64,000 bases of DNA from Tillandsia leiboldiana (lineage: Eukaryota; Streptophyta; Magnoliopsida; Poales; Bromeliaceae). Under the pieces are notes generated by a model. The model ran no database searches, had not been told where the DNA came from, and worked only from the letters and a program-made list of their open reading frames with translations. Position 1 is the stretch's first letter. Each line of letters begins with the position of its first letter. The DNA lies in NCBI GenBank assembly GCA_029204045.2, contig CM055077.1, positions 4,145,746 through 4,209,745 on the forward strand, in the 5' to 3' direction. Shown piece after piece: positions 20,847 to 33,434 of the stretch. A program made the translations under genes and the position numbers.

Positions 20847-23800
20847 TCAATGGCGCTTATTCCCAGTTGCCGCCTCCCACGCTTGCAAGACATGGTTCAC
20901 GATTTGCTCCACGCCCACTCCGTGCTTTACCTGCATGAGAAACACGGTTGCGATTCACATCTTCATCATCATCATCGGCGAAGAACTATGAAAAGAATAC
21001 TTCGACCCATACACGGAACGCAATCCCCATTCCTCTTACTAGTAATACAGAAAGTTCTTGTACATTACAACCAATATCGGGGCACGAAAAACCAAAAATT
21101 TACGATTGCTGATTCAGCTCAAGATTAAAGTAAGTACCTGAGCAAAAACAAAGGGTCCTCCGTCACGCATCCTAAGTGCATCCCGCTCCATAACCGCCAA
21201 ATCAGCTCCCACTGCTGGTGCAAGATCAGTCTTGTTTATCACCTATAATTTTTTTAAAAAAAACTTAAGGCAATCAGAAGATAACTGCAATCCAAATTAG
21301 GAAACTGACACATCAATTTTCTTTTTACAAACCAGAAGGTCGGCCTGTGTTATCCCTGGACCACCTTTTCTCGGTATCTTGTCACCAGCAGAGACGTCGA
21401 TGATATAAATTATGTAGTCTGCTAATTCTCTGCTGAAGTTGGCTGCCAAGTTATCTGCATCATCAAAAATATTTTCAGTCACTGTTTTTACTTCTATTTG
21501 TGGAAGTGACGGCACCCCCAGTCGAGACAAACACACAGCAAAACCAAAGAGATCATAATACTGCTGCTTATGGCAAGAGCACCAAGTTGTTAAATCATAG
21601 TCTGATTTATATATTTGCCGTTTTTTTATTCTCCACCTTTGCTGCCTTCCTTTCTTTTAGATTATTTTCTTATAAGTAGGTTACGTCTTCCCTCCGTGTA
21701 GTCTTTTTTTGAAGTTCTTGAATATAAACAGAAGAAGGCTTCTTATCTCAACCTGTGTAGTCTGAGTTCTCTCCTTCATTAATAACATTTTGGAACTTAC
21801 CATGACTACGCGGTTCTTTACTCGAGTTACTGCAACTTTAAATAGTAATATTCTGTTATAAACTGACGTTCGAAACTGAATTTTGCCAAAACATCATTCA
21901 TTCTCCAAGCGTAACCAAACAGTGACGAAGCACCTAGCTCCGCAATGCAAAAAGGTGAGAGAAAGCCCCAAAGGAAATAATGAATCCTTGCAATTGATCA
22001 TAAACTTGATACAACTCTCCAGGAATTGGAGTCAAAGAGGACGTGTTTATCGACCATCACCTTAGATGATTTAAAATACCAGATCAAACAACCTTGAGCA
22101 ATCATTTCTTGGTCAGACAAAGTTCATGAAGTATTTGGATAAAAAAAACAGAGTACCTCCTCCAGATTCGCAGAGTAGTAGGTCTGCTTTATATAGGTTA
22201 GATAGCTCTTCAAGAGGACCTAGATTTATGCTTATATCTTCTCGTATAGCAGCATGCGGGCAGCCTCCTGTTTCAACAGCACGAATTCGTTCCTCAGGAA
22301 GCGCTCCGTGCTTCACTAAGAACTCACCATCCTCTTTTGTAAATATATCATTAGTTACCTGAAAAATATCATAGAATTAAATAAACAAATAGAAGCAACC
22401 AACTTTGAGAACTTCGTGTTAACATATCTGTCGTATTCAACAATTTGAACTAGCCAACCATAGGAATCACAAGAAAACAGAAAATATATTTATGTCCAAA
22501 TTAGAAAGAGATAACTGTGAAATTGCAAACTGATTGGCAGCCAATAAAATTTCTTCAAGCACAAATCAAAGCATAAAGTTGCTGGAACCGCGAGGCCTGC
22601 CGGTAAGTCCCCATGATGAGCATAGATAAACCATTTATTCTTCCCTTAAATTTTGAGAATAGTTTAGTTTTGTAATTCAGGAAGCACCAGAAAATTTCAT
22701 ATTGCATCAAGTGTGGATCATAAGAATAAATAAGTCCATTTTCATGATTAGGTAAGCTCAAGGGCCACGAACACAACCGAAACTATATCTGGCACTTACA
22801 AGCAATTAACATATAGTTGAGGACAATTAAGTTAAAACTAGAAGAGAATACATACTGCGGCAAGACTGTACTTGTCACGCAAGAATTGGCAGAGTGCCAG
22901 CATCAAAGCTGTTTTCCTGGAAATGTTGGAATCATAAATCGTTGAACTAGTAAGCACGTAGCTGTGGCACTTACAAAGCAATGTAAGCACCTAAAAAATC
23001 GACGAGCCATAACTGACGAAATTTAAGTAGAAACGGATAAGTAGTATGAAGTAAAGCATTATTTTTATAACATCGAGAATTCATAACAAATTCCAAATAC
23101 CATGTATTAAACACAGCACCAAACCACAACCTAATGATACAATCACCAACACTTGAGAGATTATTTCTGTTGCAAGGAAGTTAGTCCTTTTAAATACCTG
23201 AGTTCTTGAGTACATGACAATTTGATTGGTTGTGCCGCATATATGACTGCGACGATGAAATTTATACGGTATTTTAGTTAGGTACTACTCTGAAAATAGT
23301 AAAATCATCTTTTACTCACTGATAAAATATTGTGAGGGAAAAATCAAGGAACAGATACCGCCATCCCAAAGTAATTCCGAACCGAAAAGAATGCAATTTT
23401 TCCAGATTCAACAACGGTCGACAAATACCACCTAATCAATCATATCCCAGTTATAGAAAAAGCTAAACTAAAATTATCCATGGCATAAAAGTTGCATCAA
23501 TTTCAACCCATGCACTTTGTCAATTATTGTAGTATCGAATTTCCCCAAAATTTTGGGATGTTTGATTGGAATGAGTCGGTTTTATATCGAAATTCTATGT
23601 AGTTACAACCGAAATAAGAGAGAAAAAAGCTGAACAAAAATTAACAATCTCCTTTGTCACCAGAGCTACCAAAATATAATATGGTCGATTCATTGCGATA
23701 TGCGAAACATAATATTACGTAACTGCACTTAATGCGACCTCCCCCCACAATCTCAAACAGAGAGCCTAAACCCTAAAGAGCAATGGTGAATGAGAAGAAG

Positions 23801-24206
23801 AAGATGATGAAGAAGAAGAAGAAGAAGAGGAAGCACCCGGTGCCGACGGGGCCGCCGATGCCGACGGTGAAGGCGCGATCTTTGAACTCTCTGGAAGGGA
23901 GCGGGGGCGCGCGCTGGTCGAAGTGTCCGGGGGAGTAGATGGGCTCGTGCGAGTGCGGTGCCAAGCCATCGTGGGAGTGGTAAACCCTACCATCGGCCCC
24001 GACCCACGACATCGGCGACGCGTCCGAGCTACTGAGAATTAGGGTTTATAAGATTGCGCCATAAAACGAGCTGGAAGTAGGAGACGGAGACGAAGAAGAA
24101 GAAGAAGAAGAAGAAGAAGAAGAGGGGAGTAGTAGTACTCATGGTGGTGGTCGTGGCCGTGGCCGTGGCCGTGGTCGTGGTCGTGGGGATGGTCGTGAGA
24201 CGCCAT
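20847..24206 (-). CDS. UREG: Urease accessory protein G, seven exons
   Basis: Exons in transcript order: 24206-24139, 24031-23837, 22916-22856, 22358-22157, 21454-21333, 21242-21138 and 20930-20847. The spliced frame gives 278 residues, close to the usual plant UreG length. UreG is a SIMIBI-class GTPase that with UreF, UreD and, in microbes, UreE delivers nickel to urease in the cytosol. The sequence shows a His-rich N-terminus (11 His in residues 4-22, a metal-binding segment typical of plants), HSHDGLAPHSHEPIYSPG, P-loop GPVGTGKT at 83-90, the nickel-binding CPH motif at 141-143, CESGGDN and NKTD at 219-222. Exons 2 and 3 split the P-loop codon for G88. Exon 2 has a tandem acceptor, so a form one Ser shorter is possible. 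The start is the only upstream in-frame ATG in the His-rich exon. No defect is seen. Confidence 0.96.
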
Positions 24207-24433
24207 GGAAATTAGGGTTTTTGTGCGGGAGAGAGAGGAAGAGGAAGAGGAAGAGGAAGAAGAAGACGTTGACTTGAGGTGTCGAAGACTACTGAAGATG
24301 CATTCGGAGAAGTTCGAAAGGTAAACTTCAATTTGCCCCCTGTGGTTTAGCCAATTTTCGCTTTGCAATCTTAGTATATTTTTTGTACTTTCAAAAGTAC
24401 AAAAACCTCTATATAACCTCTATATACAAGAAG

Positions 24434-24596
24434 AAAAAAGCTAAATGTACACCTTATTTAAGGTATACATCTTACACCCCACCTATTCTAGGGTGGGGTG
24501 AATTTTACTCGTCACTTCGAAGTGAAGAATGGATGAATGCTCATCTTAGGATGGGTGTAGGATGTACATCCCAAATGGGGTGTACATGTAGCATAG
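24434..24596. mobile_element. Hairpin MITE, copy C, in the UREG 5' flank
   Basis: Begins 'gctaaatgtacacc' and ends 'tgtacatgtagcatagc', with the central palindrome 'cacttcgaagtg'. It belongs to the same family as 6775-6944 but has diverged arms and no (TA)n directly adjoining. It lies about 230 bp upstream of the UREG start codon. Confidence 0.65.
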
Positions 24597-25458
24597 CTCA
24601 TAAAAGAACGATCGATCATCGATGTCTCGAAAACCTTTAAGTTGCTGGAGACAGTGTTATTAAAATCAGTATTACAGTTGCATGAAAAAAAGATAAAAAG
24701 GAAGAACGAATTCGCGAATAGCACTTTCATGATTCGCACACGATACAGACGAGCGGGGCTCTGTACCTTCGCGAGGCCACAATCTCACATTGTCGCACCT
24801 TGGAACACATTACGTGAGTTCGCAATGCAGAAGAATGAAGCTCGAAGAATCAAGAAACTGATGCTCTGGGGCCTGCCGGAGTTGGAAAGCGTCTGTGAAT
24901 GTTGTTTGGTCTAAGTTCATCCCTTTTTTCATTGAAGATGCTTGAGTTGTTTTAAGAGACTAATGCAGTGCAAACAGAGTAGGATATTTGGCTTGACAAA
25001 ATCACAAACAGCACAGATATAAGAGCTGGAGAGAATTTGTTCCGAGTCGTAACTCGTAATTGAGAACGAGTTCAGAAAATCCAAAATGAACGAGCCTACA
25101 AATCTGCGGAATCGCAGAATTTTCAACAATCAGGACACGAAATTGTCTGTTTTGATTCAGTGCTACATCAGAAGAGTTTTCATAATTTTAGACTCTGCCA
25201 CTGTTTCTGTCATCAAATCAGGATTTGATTTTCTTTCTGCTTCCACTGGAATGACCAATATGATTTCATTCCAACAACTAAAGAAACAGGGAAAAAAGTA
25301 GCCAATTTCTTTTCGATTTCGAGTCGTTTTAGATTGCGCATCTTAAAGATTAAATTATTTAGCTTGTTACAGAAAAATATACCAGCACACAACATCCAAT
25401 AGGACTTGTTCCAGCACCAGAAAAAAGGAAACTACACAACTTTATACTCAACACTTGT
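24597..25458. other. Intergenic DNA between UREG and the b561 gene
   Basis: No coding exon was recognised. The stretch nearest 25458 is probably the 3' UTR of the minus-strand b561 gene. Confidence 0.4.
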
Positions 25459-27337
25459 TCAGGACATCACTGCTAACTCTTTATGAACACTGCCACTTGG
25501 TGATGTTACATGATCAGTGGGTCTAATTTGTTCATCACCAGGAATAACTCCCTGCTTCATAACATAATCCCATCTATCTTGCAATAGATGTACAAAAGCA
25601 ATAAAAGAGATCTCCACAGTGAATAGAATAGTCCACAACTCCACACTTGTTGAGGTCCTCTCATGGTATGTGTGCAAACCAATGTAAACATTTGCTATCC
25701 CCACAGTGCAGATACCAATTCCCAGTAGCCAATGCACAGAGTACCAGATGCCCCTCAATCTCACTCCTCTGAGGAATAAGAAAAATGAAGAATTAAGTAT
25801 AACAAGTAGTGACTTGATTAAGCTTTGTAGTAGTGTATTACCTGTTAGGCCTCAGGAAAGCAATGAATGGTTGAAGCAAAATGAACCCATAGAGTGCCAG
25901 GCCTATTCTTTGGTGGGTGTTGTTGAATGAGTTCTCGAAGTTCTTTATCGATAAAACCGCTCCTGCGGTAGCCACCAGGACTGCTGTAATCTGCAAATTT
26001 TGAATACTCGCGATCTTTAGATAGTTGCTATGTTACATTGTAAAAGATGGATATGAAGAGGGGATCTTAAATGGATGCTATGTCAGATGTGACTCCGAAA
26101 TTAAAAATCGACGGCTTTGCAGTGCGACGACAAAATTTTGTAAATTTTGGGAAAAAAAAATTGGATGTCTCTGGTGGAAGCAGAGGGCTCGGACCGATAA
26201 GAAAAACTCGTTAAGAATTTTTTATTTTTTTTTCTTTTGTCTTAGAGAGATTGAGCGATTGAATCAATCATTGAGAACATTTTGTATTCTCTTTTTTCAT
26301 ATAGTGAAATTTTCTTTTTTCGTCCATGGTTTTTTTCCTGCAAAGAGTTTTTCATGTAAATCTGTGCGTTTATTTTCTTTGCCGTATATTTGAGACCTAC
26401 TTTTGTGTGGTGATAGCTTTTTGATTTCGTTAAGTTTGTGCGCTCGTTACTAACATGCTATATTTGGCGTGCATTATGAATGGTTTCTGTAGTTTTATGG
26501 AATAATAAGAGGAAAAAGAGCTGACAAACCTGCAAGATAACATGAGTGTAGAAGAGGATCTTTAGTCTTCTGCCACATTGTACACTGGTAGACATTCTGA
26601 TTACAAGTATGCCAATGGGCATCAAGAAACCTACTGAAGCCCAGAGGAGGAATGCATGGAGCTTGATTTGGAATGAGAGTTGAGGAGTCAACTGCAAATT
26701 GAAATTGAAGCATTGGCACATTCATTATTTGAAAATAAAAGGTATCAAACTCTCTCGTCTTTTACTTCCGCGTTGTTTCTGGCGATGGGGCATCTAGATC
26801 GACGGTCGGCACCGTTAAACTTGATCTAGGCTATTTGAACTTCTCAGGTTTCGAATTTCGTAATTTTACAACGTCATTTGCCTCGTACTCAGAAGATCTC
26901 AAAATTGATAACTTTTAATGGCTAATATAGAGTGAATTTGAGGCCACGTGATCATTAGCTGTTCAAAAATTACGAAATTTAGTTCCTACAAAGTTCGAAT
27001 AACCCAGTTTAAATCTAATAATACCGATCGTCGATTCCGATGACCAATTCAAAGACTAGTCATACAACTAAATATGATCACTGCTGAAAAGAATTTATTC
27101 AGAAAAAGGGGGGAAAAAATGTGAGGAAATGCAAGCTTCACTAAAATTTTCACAGAATAAAATTAAAAGTAATAGCAATAGCAATACCTTCAATGATGGA
27201 CTGGGTTGGCTGATCTTGGGATTTTGATTTAATCTTGGGGTGATTATTCTTGCAGAGTCTGCTGATGGTGCAAGAAGAATAAGAGCCATGAAACCTGCCA
27301 AAGTACTAAACATTCTTTCTCTTCCAAATGCTACCAT
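25459..27337 (-). CDS. Cytochrome b561-domain membrane protein, four exons
   Basis: Exons in transcript order: 27337-27188, 26691-26530, 25990-25842 and 25768-25459. The spliced product is 256 residues. A signal peptide is likely at 1-29 (FMALILLAPSADSA). About five hydrophobic helices follow, including LHAFLLWASVGFLMPIGI, QITAVLVATAGAVL, GLALYGFILLQPFIAF, VHWLLGIGICTVGIANVYIG and LWTILFTVEISFIAFV. Four conserved histidines, H62, H100, H130 and H166, are placed as the two haem-b ligand pairs of the b561 fold. There is no DOMON domain before the core. This matches the plant 'cytochrome b561 domain-containing protein' group of short proteins, which are presumed to carry electrons across a membrane; the donor and the membrane are unknown. 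Intron 1 holds a foldback repeat. All junctions are GT-AG and the frame is intact. Confidence 0.92.
26755..27062. repeat. Foldback repeat in intron 1 of the b561 gene
   Basis: The left arm with 'gacggtcggcaccgttaaac' pairs with the right arm, which reads 'accgatcgtcgattccgatg' on the plus strand. The same arm motif occurs in the larger foldback at 33431-33930, so this is a dispersed family. It is non-coding. Confidence 0.55.
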
Positions 27338-27917
27338 TGCTAACTACAAAAATGACTACTGCTCCTTTTCCTCTTCTCTCCAAAACTTCAATTGAACTAA
27401 GCTTTTCTATTGCATGCTCTAAGCTAAACTGTAACTCAAAATGGACTTAGTATATATATATATATATATATATCCCTCAAGCTCTGAAAACTTAGTGGAA
27501 CAAGCAAACTCACATGCATGTATATATTATATCTTACTTTGGAAAATATTAATAACCATTTGAGGTTCCTTCATGTTGAACACAAAGAATGAAGCAACTG
27601 CTGCATTGGTGGGTTTTTTTTTCCTTTTTTTTTTTTTTTTTCAATTGATACCAAATGAAGAATCCCAAGATAGCTAGCTTGTATGCCAATAAATGAGATG
27701 TATATGAGAGAGTAGTTTAAAGAGTTGGCCCTGGATGGTAATGGGCATAAAGAGTGCTTTTGAATATTATTGTTTAGTGCTTTATTGTGGAGGGGAATGG
27801 AATAAGAAGCTTTTAAGGAGCTAGTACAAACTTTTACAGCTTTTTGGTATGATGGTTAGCTTTGTGGAGTTGTAGCAGAGAGCACAAATTAAAGGAGAAG
27901 TTGGCCATTTTTATTTT
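27338..27917. other. 5' flank of the b561 gene, no other gene seen
   Basis: Contains a short (TA)n at 27452-27471 and a poly-T run at about 27620-27640. The b561 promoter should lie here, but no element was assigned. Confidence 0.4.
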
Positions 27918-27920
27918 AAG

Positions 27921-28213
27921 GTATATATAAGTATACACCCCTTTAGGGTGTATATCTTACACCCCACCTGGGGTGGGGTGAATTTCACTCGTCAGTCGAT
28001 GTGACAAGTGAACCTCAGGATGGGGTGGGGTGTAGTTGAGACTCCTATGCTACATGTACATTTCATTTGGGGTATACATCCTATACCTAGTCCATCCTAA
28101 GATGGGTATTCATTCACTCGTCACTTCGTAGTGACGAATGAAATTCACCCCATCCTAAAATGGATGGGGTGTAAGATGTACACTTCAAATAAGGTGTACA
28201 CTTAGCTTTTTCC
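27921..28213. mobile_element. Compound hairpin MITE, copy D
   Basis: Two hairpin-family units appear joined. One holds 'tatacacccctttagggtgt' and the other 'cgtcacttcgtagtgacg'. The end is 'taaggtgtacacttagc'. It is longer than the single copies (about 290 against 125-175 bp), which suggests insertion of one copy into or next to another. Confidence 0.55.
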
Positions 28214-28639
28214 ATTAATTAATCTGCTTCATTCCACACCATTTAATTCTTTTTGATTACTACTGTTAAGATTTACTTTTATAATCTTGATAATGTTGGA
28301 TACTAATATTATCAATACTATTTTTTAGCTGCTTAAACTTTTAGAGAAAATGGTATATCAAAAAGTTTAAGAGTTAAAAATGCACCAAATAATAGTTTAA
28401 GTTTTTAGGAAATAATGATTATTTTACAGAAAAAAAAAAAAAAAAAAAAAAAAAAAGAGAGTTGAAACCATAAGAAACACAAATGGGCATACTTCTAGCT
28501 AGAGAGATCTCTATCATGGAAAAGTTTGGAAAATTGACTAAAAAGTAGTTGATGGTGTACATGAAATATGAATTTCATGGCACCATAGATATATAGTGTA
28601 AAACTAATTGCACCAGAAGAACAATGTATTAAACATCTA

Positions 28640-28893
28640 CTACAACAAAATTAGGTTATAGGAACACATATTTGTGACACTTTTTGCAAGTATTCCATTT
28701 ATAGTCCATCTATATCCAAAATTAGATTATAGGGACATATTTTTGGGACACATTATAGTAATGTGTCGCTATACACCCTAGCGGCGGTACATATAGCGAC
28801 ACTAATGACAAGTGTCGGTATTTTTTTTAGCAGTATTTTTTTAAATTTTTATCAACACTTAAGAGTGTCGCTATAGCATAGTTTTGTTACAGT
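28640..28893. mobile_element. CACTA-like MITE, copy 4
   Basis: Starts 'ctactacaacaaaattaggt' and ends 'catagttttgttacagtga', with 'tgtcgctatacaccctagcg' and 'agcgacactaatgacaagtg' inside. Same family and orientation as 2513-2766. Confidence 0.6.
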
Positions 28894-29189
28894 GATCTTA
28901 CAAACATTAAAAAAGTCTCTAGTATTTTGGTGATGTCATGGTGACATGTAGCATTCATTTTAAATGGTATATGTAAAAAAAAAAAAAATTATGAGGATTT
29001 ATACAATAACATACCAAATAAGTGGTGCTTTGCCTAGTTTTTGAAAAGTAATTTTGGATCCAAAAATATTTTTTTTTTGGCTCTCGAGCGTTTGGCAATT
29101 TCGTTTTCAAATTTTGATATTTTTAAACTTTTGTGGCTCAAAATTAGAAGTAGCTAAAACCTGCTTGGTAAAATCTGATTCTAATTTTA

Positions 29190-29580
29190 GAATCAAATTT
29201 TAAAATTTTATTTTAATTTATATTCAAATTTTAAATTTTAAATTTTAAATTTTAAATTTAGAGACTAAATTTTAAATTTTAAATTTCAAATCTCAAATAT
29301 TCAAATTCAAATTTTAAAATTTTAAATTTTAAGATAAAATTTAAATTTTAAATTATAAGTTTTAATTTTTAAATCTTAAATTTTAAATTTTAAGTTTTAA
29401 ATTTTAAATATTCAAATTTTAAATTTTCAATTTAAAATTTTCAATTTTCAAATTTATATTTTAATATAAAATATCAAATATTAAATTTTTGCTCAAATTT
29501 TAAATTTTAATTCATATTTTAATTTTAATTTTAATTTTAATTTTAAATTTTTAATTTATTTTAAATAAAATTTAATAAAA
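29190..29580. repeat. Extreme AT tract of AAATTTTAAA-type words
   Basis: Almost nothing but permutations of 'aaattttaaattttaaa', with hardly a G or C over several hundred bases. The word is self-complementary, so the tract is full of small cruciform-capable palindromes. There is no coding content. Confidence 0.7.
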
Positions 29581-30014
29581 AAAATATTATTTGCAAACAG
29601 TAAAAAAAAAAATTACGACAGTTTTACAAAATTATTTCAAAAAATTTATTTTTCATCTAAATTCAGTGAAGCACTCTATAATTTTTAATCAAAATTAATT
29701 TTTTTAAATAAAATTAATATGTAAAAAATATTTTTTTTAGAATTTAGACCAAAGGGCCAAGTTTAAAGTGATTCCCACTTGAGTCTGTTTCCCACTACAT
29801 AGTTTTGGTGTCATATGTGTAAGGTGAGAGAAAAACTGTCCAAAGATTCTACATGATCCATTTGTACATTGAAGGTGAAATGTGATACACATATACTTTA
29901 TATCAAATATTGCTTTATTATTTGCTTTAGCAAAAATTGACCACATTTAAGTCAAGGGTTTGGTAGGGGGACTCTATCAGTTAGTTTTGTTGTAGGTGTA
30001 AGATGTCTCAAAAT
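29581..30014. other. Intergenic DNA, no gene seen
   Basis: A less biased stretch (about 29740-29990) contains one reading frame of about 69 codons without family resemblance. Nothing else is recognised. Confidence 0.35.
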
Positions 30015-30028
30015 CCATGAATAACTTT

Positions 30029-30029
<1 letters not shown>

Positions 30030-30074
<45 letters not shown>

Positions 30075-30197
30075 CTTGGCCCGGCTGCTCTACTGCAGGA
30101 ACCGGTTGCCCACTTGCTAAGTTCACCTCCGTCATGAATGAAACGGCAACATGCTGCTGTGCCTTTCTCAAAAAAAAAAAAAAAAAAAAAAAAAAAC
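30030..30197. repeat. Poly-T/poly-A bounded small repeat (SINE-like?)
   Basis: About 44 T, then about 95 bp including 'ggcccggctgctctactgca' and 'atgaatgaaacggcaacatg', then about 26 A after 'gcctttctc'. Same core as 7412-7540. The short unit bounded by homopolymers suggests a retroposed small RNA, but no pol III boxes were assigned. Confidence 0.4.
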
Positions 30198-30934
30198 TTT
30201 AGCTGTTAGGGACTCTTTATATGGCTAGTGTTTTTCATTATTGTATCATAATTATATATACATATGCTCAAAAAATTTCTAGATTTTACTTTAAAAAAAA
30301 AAAAAAACAAGTTTGTGGGCAATTCATGCATGCAACCCATTTTATGTTTAAAGTGTGATTCTAAATTCAGGCTCACTTTTCTAAATTAAAGATATATATA
30401 CTAATCAAAAGACATTTATTTCAAAACACATTTATGTGATATAAAAAGATTTGCTTTATTATTATTCATTTAAAGCAAACTTATTAAATTCTTTGGCATT
30501 TATATTAGGATACAGCTGATGAAAAATTTGTTTATGATTTTTTACTAAAATAATATTTCTAAAGTGCTAGAGAGGAGTATTTAAAACCTAAGAAAAGATT
30601 ATCATTGGTTAAATTAGTATTATTGTACTAGAACATCCCATAGTCTAGTATTTAGATATATTAACATGCATGTGATAACAATCATTTGTTAGTAGGAGAT
30701 TGACAAAGTATATGTAGGTTAAAGGAGACAAAGCTACATAAAATTCCATGCAAGGATTTGTTCCTTTAAATGGCCTATGCTTATTATTGATGTGGTTTTG
30801 GACCCACCAAGAACAACTCCATATCACTAACAATGATGAATAAGTGGAACAATATATAAGTCAGCTTTAGTGCCTTTTCCCAGTAGTGAAGCTGACATCT
30901 CACAGGCACTATGTCCACCATTTGATCATCACTC

Positions 30935-30937
<3 letters not shown>
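30198..30937. other. Intergenic DNA, no gene seen
   Basis: Ordinary AT-rich sequence leading into the (TA)n cluster. No supported features. Confidence 0.4.
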
Positions 30938-31612
<675 letters not shown>

Positions 31613-31615
31613 ATA

Positions 31616-31736
31616 TGGGAAATGCTTGATGTACATCCAAATTTGGGTGTACATAGTGATGGATGGAATTCACCCCACCCTAGAATGGGTGGGATGTATG
31701 ATGTACACCCAAATTTGAATGTACATCAAGCATTTC

Positions 31737-31739
<3 letters not shown>
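31616..31739. mobile_element. Short hairpin MITE inside (TA)n, copy F
   Basis: 124 bp with perfect 21-bp terminal inverted repeats, TGGGAAATGCTTGATGTACA at the left and its complement at the right. Each arm contains 'ccaaatttgg'-type symmetry. It is bounded by TA arrays and is the shortest and most symmetric family member in the window. Confidence 0.75.
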
Positions 31740-31799
<60 letters not shown>

Positions 31800-31804
<5 letters not shown>

Positions 31805-32321
31805 CTTGTTGAGTACGTTAATTATTAATTTTAAAATAACAAATTATTAAAATTATTTTTTTTTTTCAAACATATCATATTCTAATACACATATACCATA
31901 CAAAATACATATTTTTTAACAAAATTTTAGACTTATAAAAAAAATAATATTTTAATATTTTATGAATCTCAATGAAGCATAATCATGTTTTTGGTCTCCT
32001 TCTCAACAACCAGTATCTATCGACAAAGAAAAAAAATAAAAATAAAAAGAAGAAAAAGAAAAGAAAAAGAATTGGACTAGGCTAGGTCAAGAATAAAGAA
32101 AAAATTCCTACATCAAATGGAAGGGTTGGGAATAATTGAACCACTTGAATAAATAGTTGAGCCCACAAAACCCATTATTTTTTGTCCTCCTCGTTTTGCA
32201 TTTTTCTTTTTCTTTTTTTCTTCTTTTTTTTTAATGGGAGCTAGCACATTGTTTTCTTTCAACCAAGAAGGATTTTGTTAAGGTGGATCCTTTTAGATGC
32301 ATACCATATATATATATGGGG
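31800..32321. other. Intergenic DNA, no gene seen
   Basis: A purine-rich tract near 32025-32075 and a CT-rich tract near 32205-32232 are the only structure noted. Confidence 0.4.
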
Positions 32322-32744
32322 TAATTTTCTATATATCTCTGAAAATTTTTTTGTTTTCATATTTATCGCTATTAGAAAGCTAATATTAAAACTATCCTTC
32401 TTACGTTCCAATTTCTTTCCAAAATATCCCTGAAGTTAAACTCTGTTAGTCTACCGTTTAATTTGGAGCTGCCGTTATCTGTGTGAAATTACCATTTTGC
32501 CCTTTCAAATATACCCTAAACCCTAAAACCCTAAACCCTAAACCCTAAACCCGGGCAAAATAGTTATATCTGATAGTTTTCAACTCCGATTATTAGTTAA
32601 CTCTAGTTTAACCCTAGTTAACTTAACAAAGGAAAACGGTAGGGGTATTTTTAATAACGGTGAACGTATGAGGGTATATTGGAAAGAAAAAATAAGAGGG
32701 GTAAATCAGATATTTTTCAGATTTCAGGAGTACACAGGCAATTA

Positions 32745-32748
<4 letters not shown>
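32322..32748. mobile_element. (TA)n-flanked element, copy 2, with a telomere-repeat patch
   Basis: Reverse-orientation homologue of 6183-6640. The outer parts align well, with 'ctgtgtgaaattaccatttt' on one side and 'cttaacaaaggaaaacggta' on the other. The central segment of copy 1 is missing and is replaced by the telomere-type repeats at 32513-32552. (TA)n lies at both ends. Confidence 0.65.
32513..32552. repeat. Interstitial plant telomere repeat (CCCTAAA)n
   Basis: About five units of CCCTAAA, one with an extra A, in the middle of the MITE-like element 32322-32748. The junction shares 'ataccct' with the intact copy, so the array begins exactly where the host sequence already offers ACCCT. 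Confidence 0.9.
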
Positions 32749-32827
<79 letters not shown>

Positions 32828-32829
<2 letters not shown>

Positions 32830-33053
32830 AATTGAGCTTCTATGCTAGTAAAGGTATCAAGTTATTTGTGTTTGTGAGTTTTTTATTCTTGGATGTAGGA
32901 ATGTACGGTTAGGATGATGGTGGGCTCCTTGGGTTTAGTGGGTGGTTGGTGGAATAGTATGATCTAAGGGATAGAATTAATCAAAGGATTAGATCTAACG
33001 GTAGAAAATTTAGAAGCACCAATTGCTTGGTGCTTGTACAAGCACAGTAGCCG

Positions 33054-33057
<4 letters not shown>
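32828..33057. mobile_element. CCGGCTACT-family MITE, copy M2
   Basis: Ends 'gtacaagcacagtagccgga' with the subterminal palindrome GCTTGTACAAGC. The left end is decayed. The interior has 'aatgtacggttaggatgatg' and 'agatctaacggtagaaaatt'. (TA)n lies on both sides. Confidence 0.6.
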
Positions 33058-33117
<60 letters not shown>

Positions 33118-33122
<5 letters not shown>

Positions 33123-33344
33123 TAGGGTGGAATAATATTAATAGTATCAAGTTATTTGTATTATTAAGTTGTTAATCTTTACATTAAAAAATGTATGGTT
33201 GATATGATAGTGGAACCATTGGGTTTAATAGGTAGTTGAAAAAATAGTAAAATCTAACGGGTGAAAATGATCAAAACGGTTGATCTAATGGTAGAAAATT
33301 TGATTGCACCAATAACTTAATACTATTAATAGTATAGTAGCTGG

Positions 33345-33347
<3 letters not shown>
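33118..33347. mobile_element. CCGGCTACT-family MITE, copy M3
   Basis: Ends 'aatagtatagtagctggatt' with the palindrome ATACTATTAATAGTAT. The interior is parallel to M2 ('aatgtatggttgatatgata', 'tgatctaatggtagaaaatt'). (TA)n lies on both sides, so M2 and M3 are separated only by a TA array. Confidence 0.6.

Positions 33348-33430
<83 letters not shown>

Positions 33431-33434
<4 letters not shown>

Noticed and set aside
32513..32552. Telomere repeat taken as a chromosome end
   Set aside because: Only about five units, inside a MITE with normal sequence on both sides. It is interstitial.
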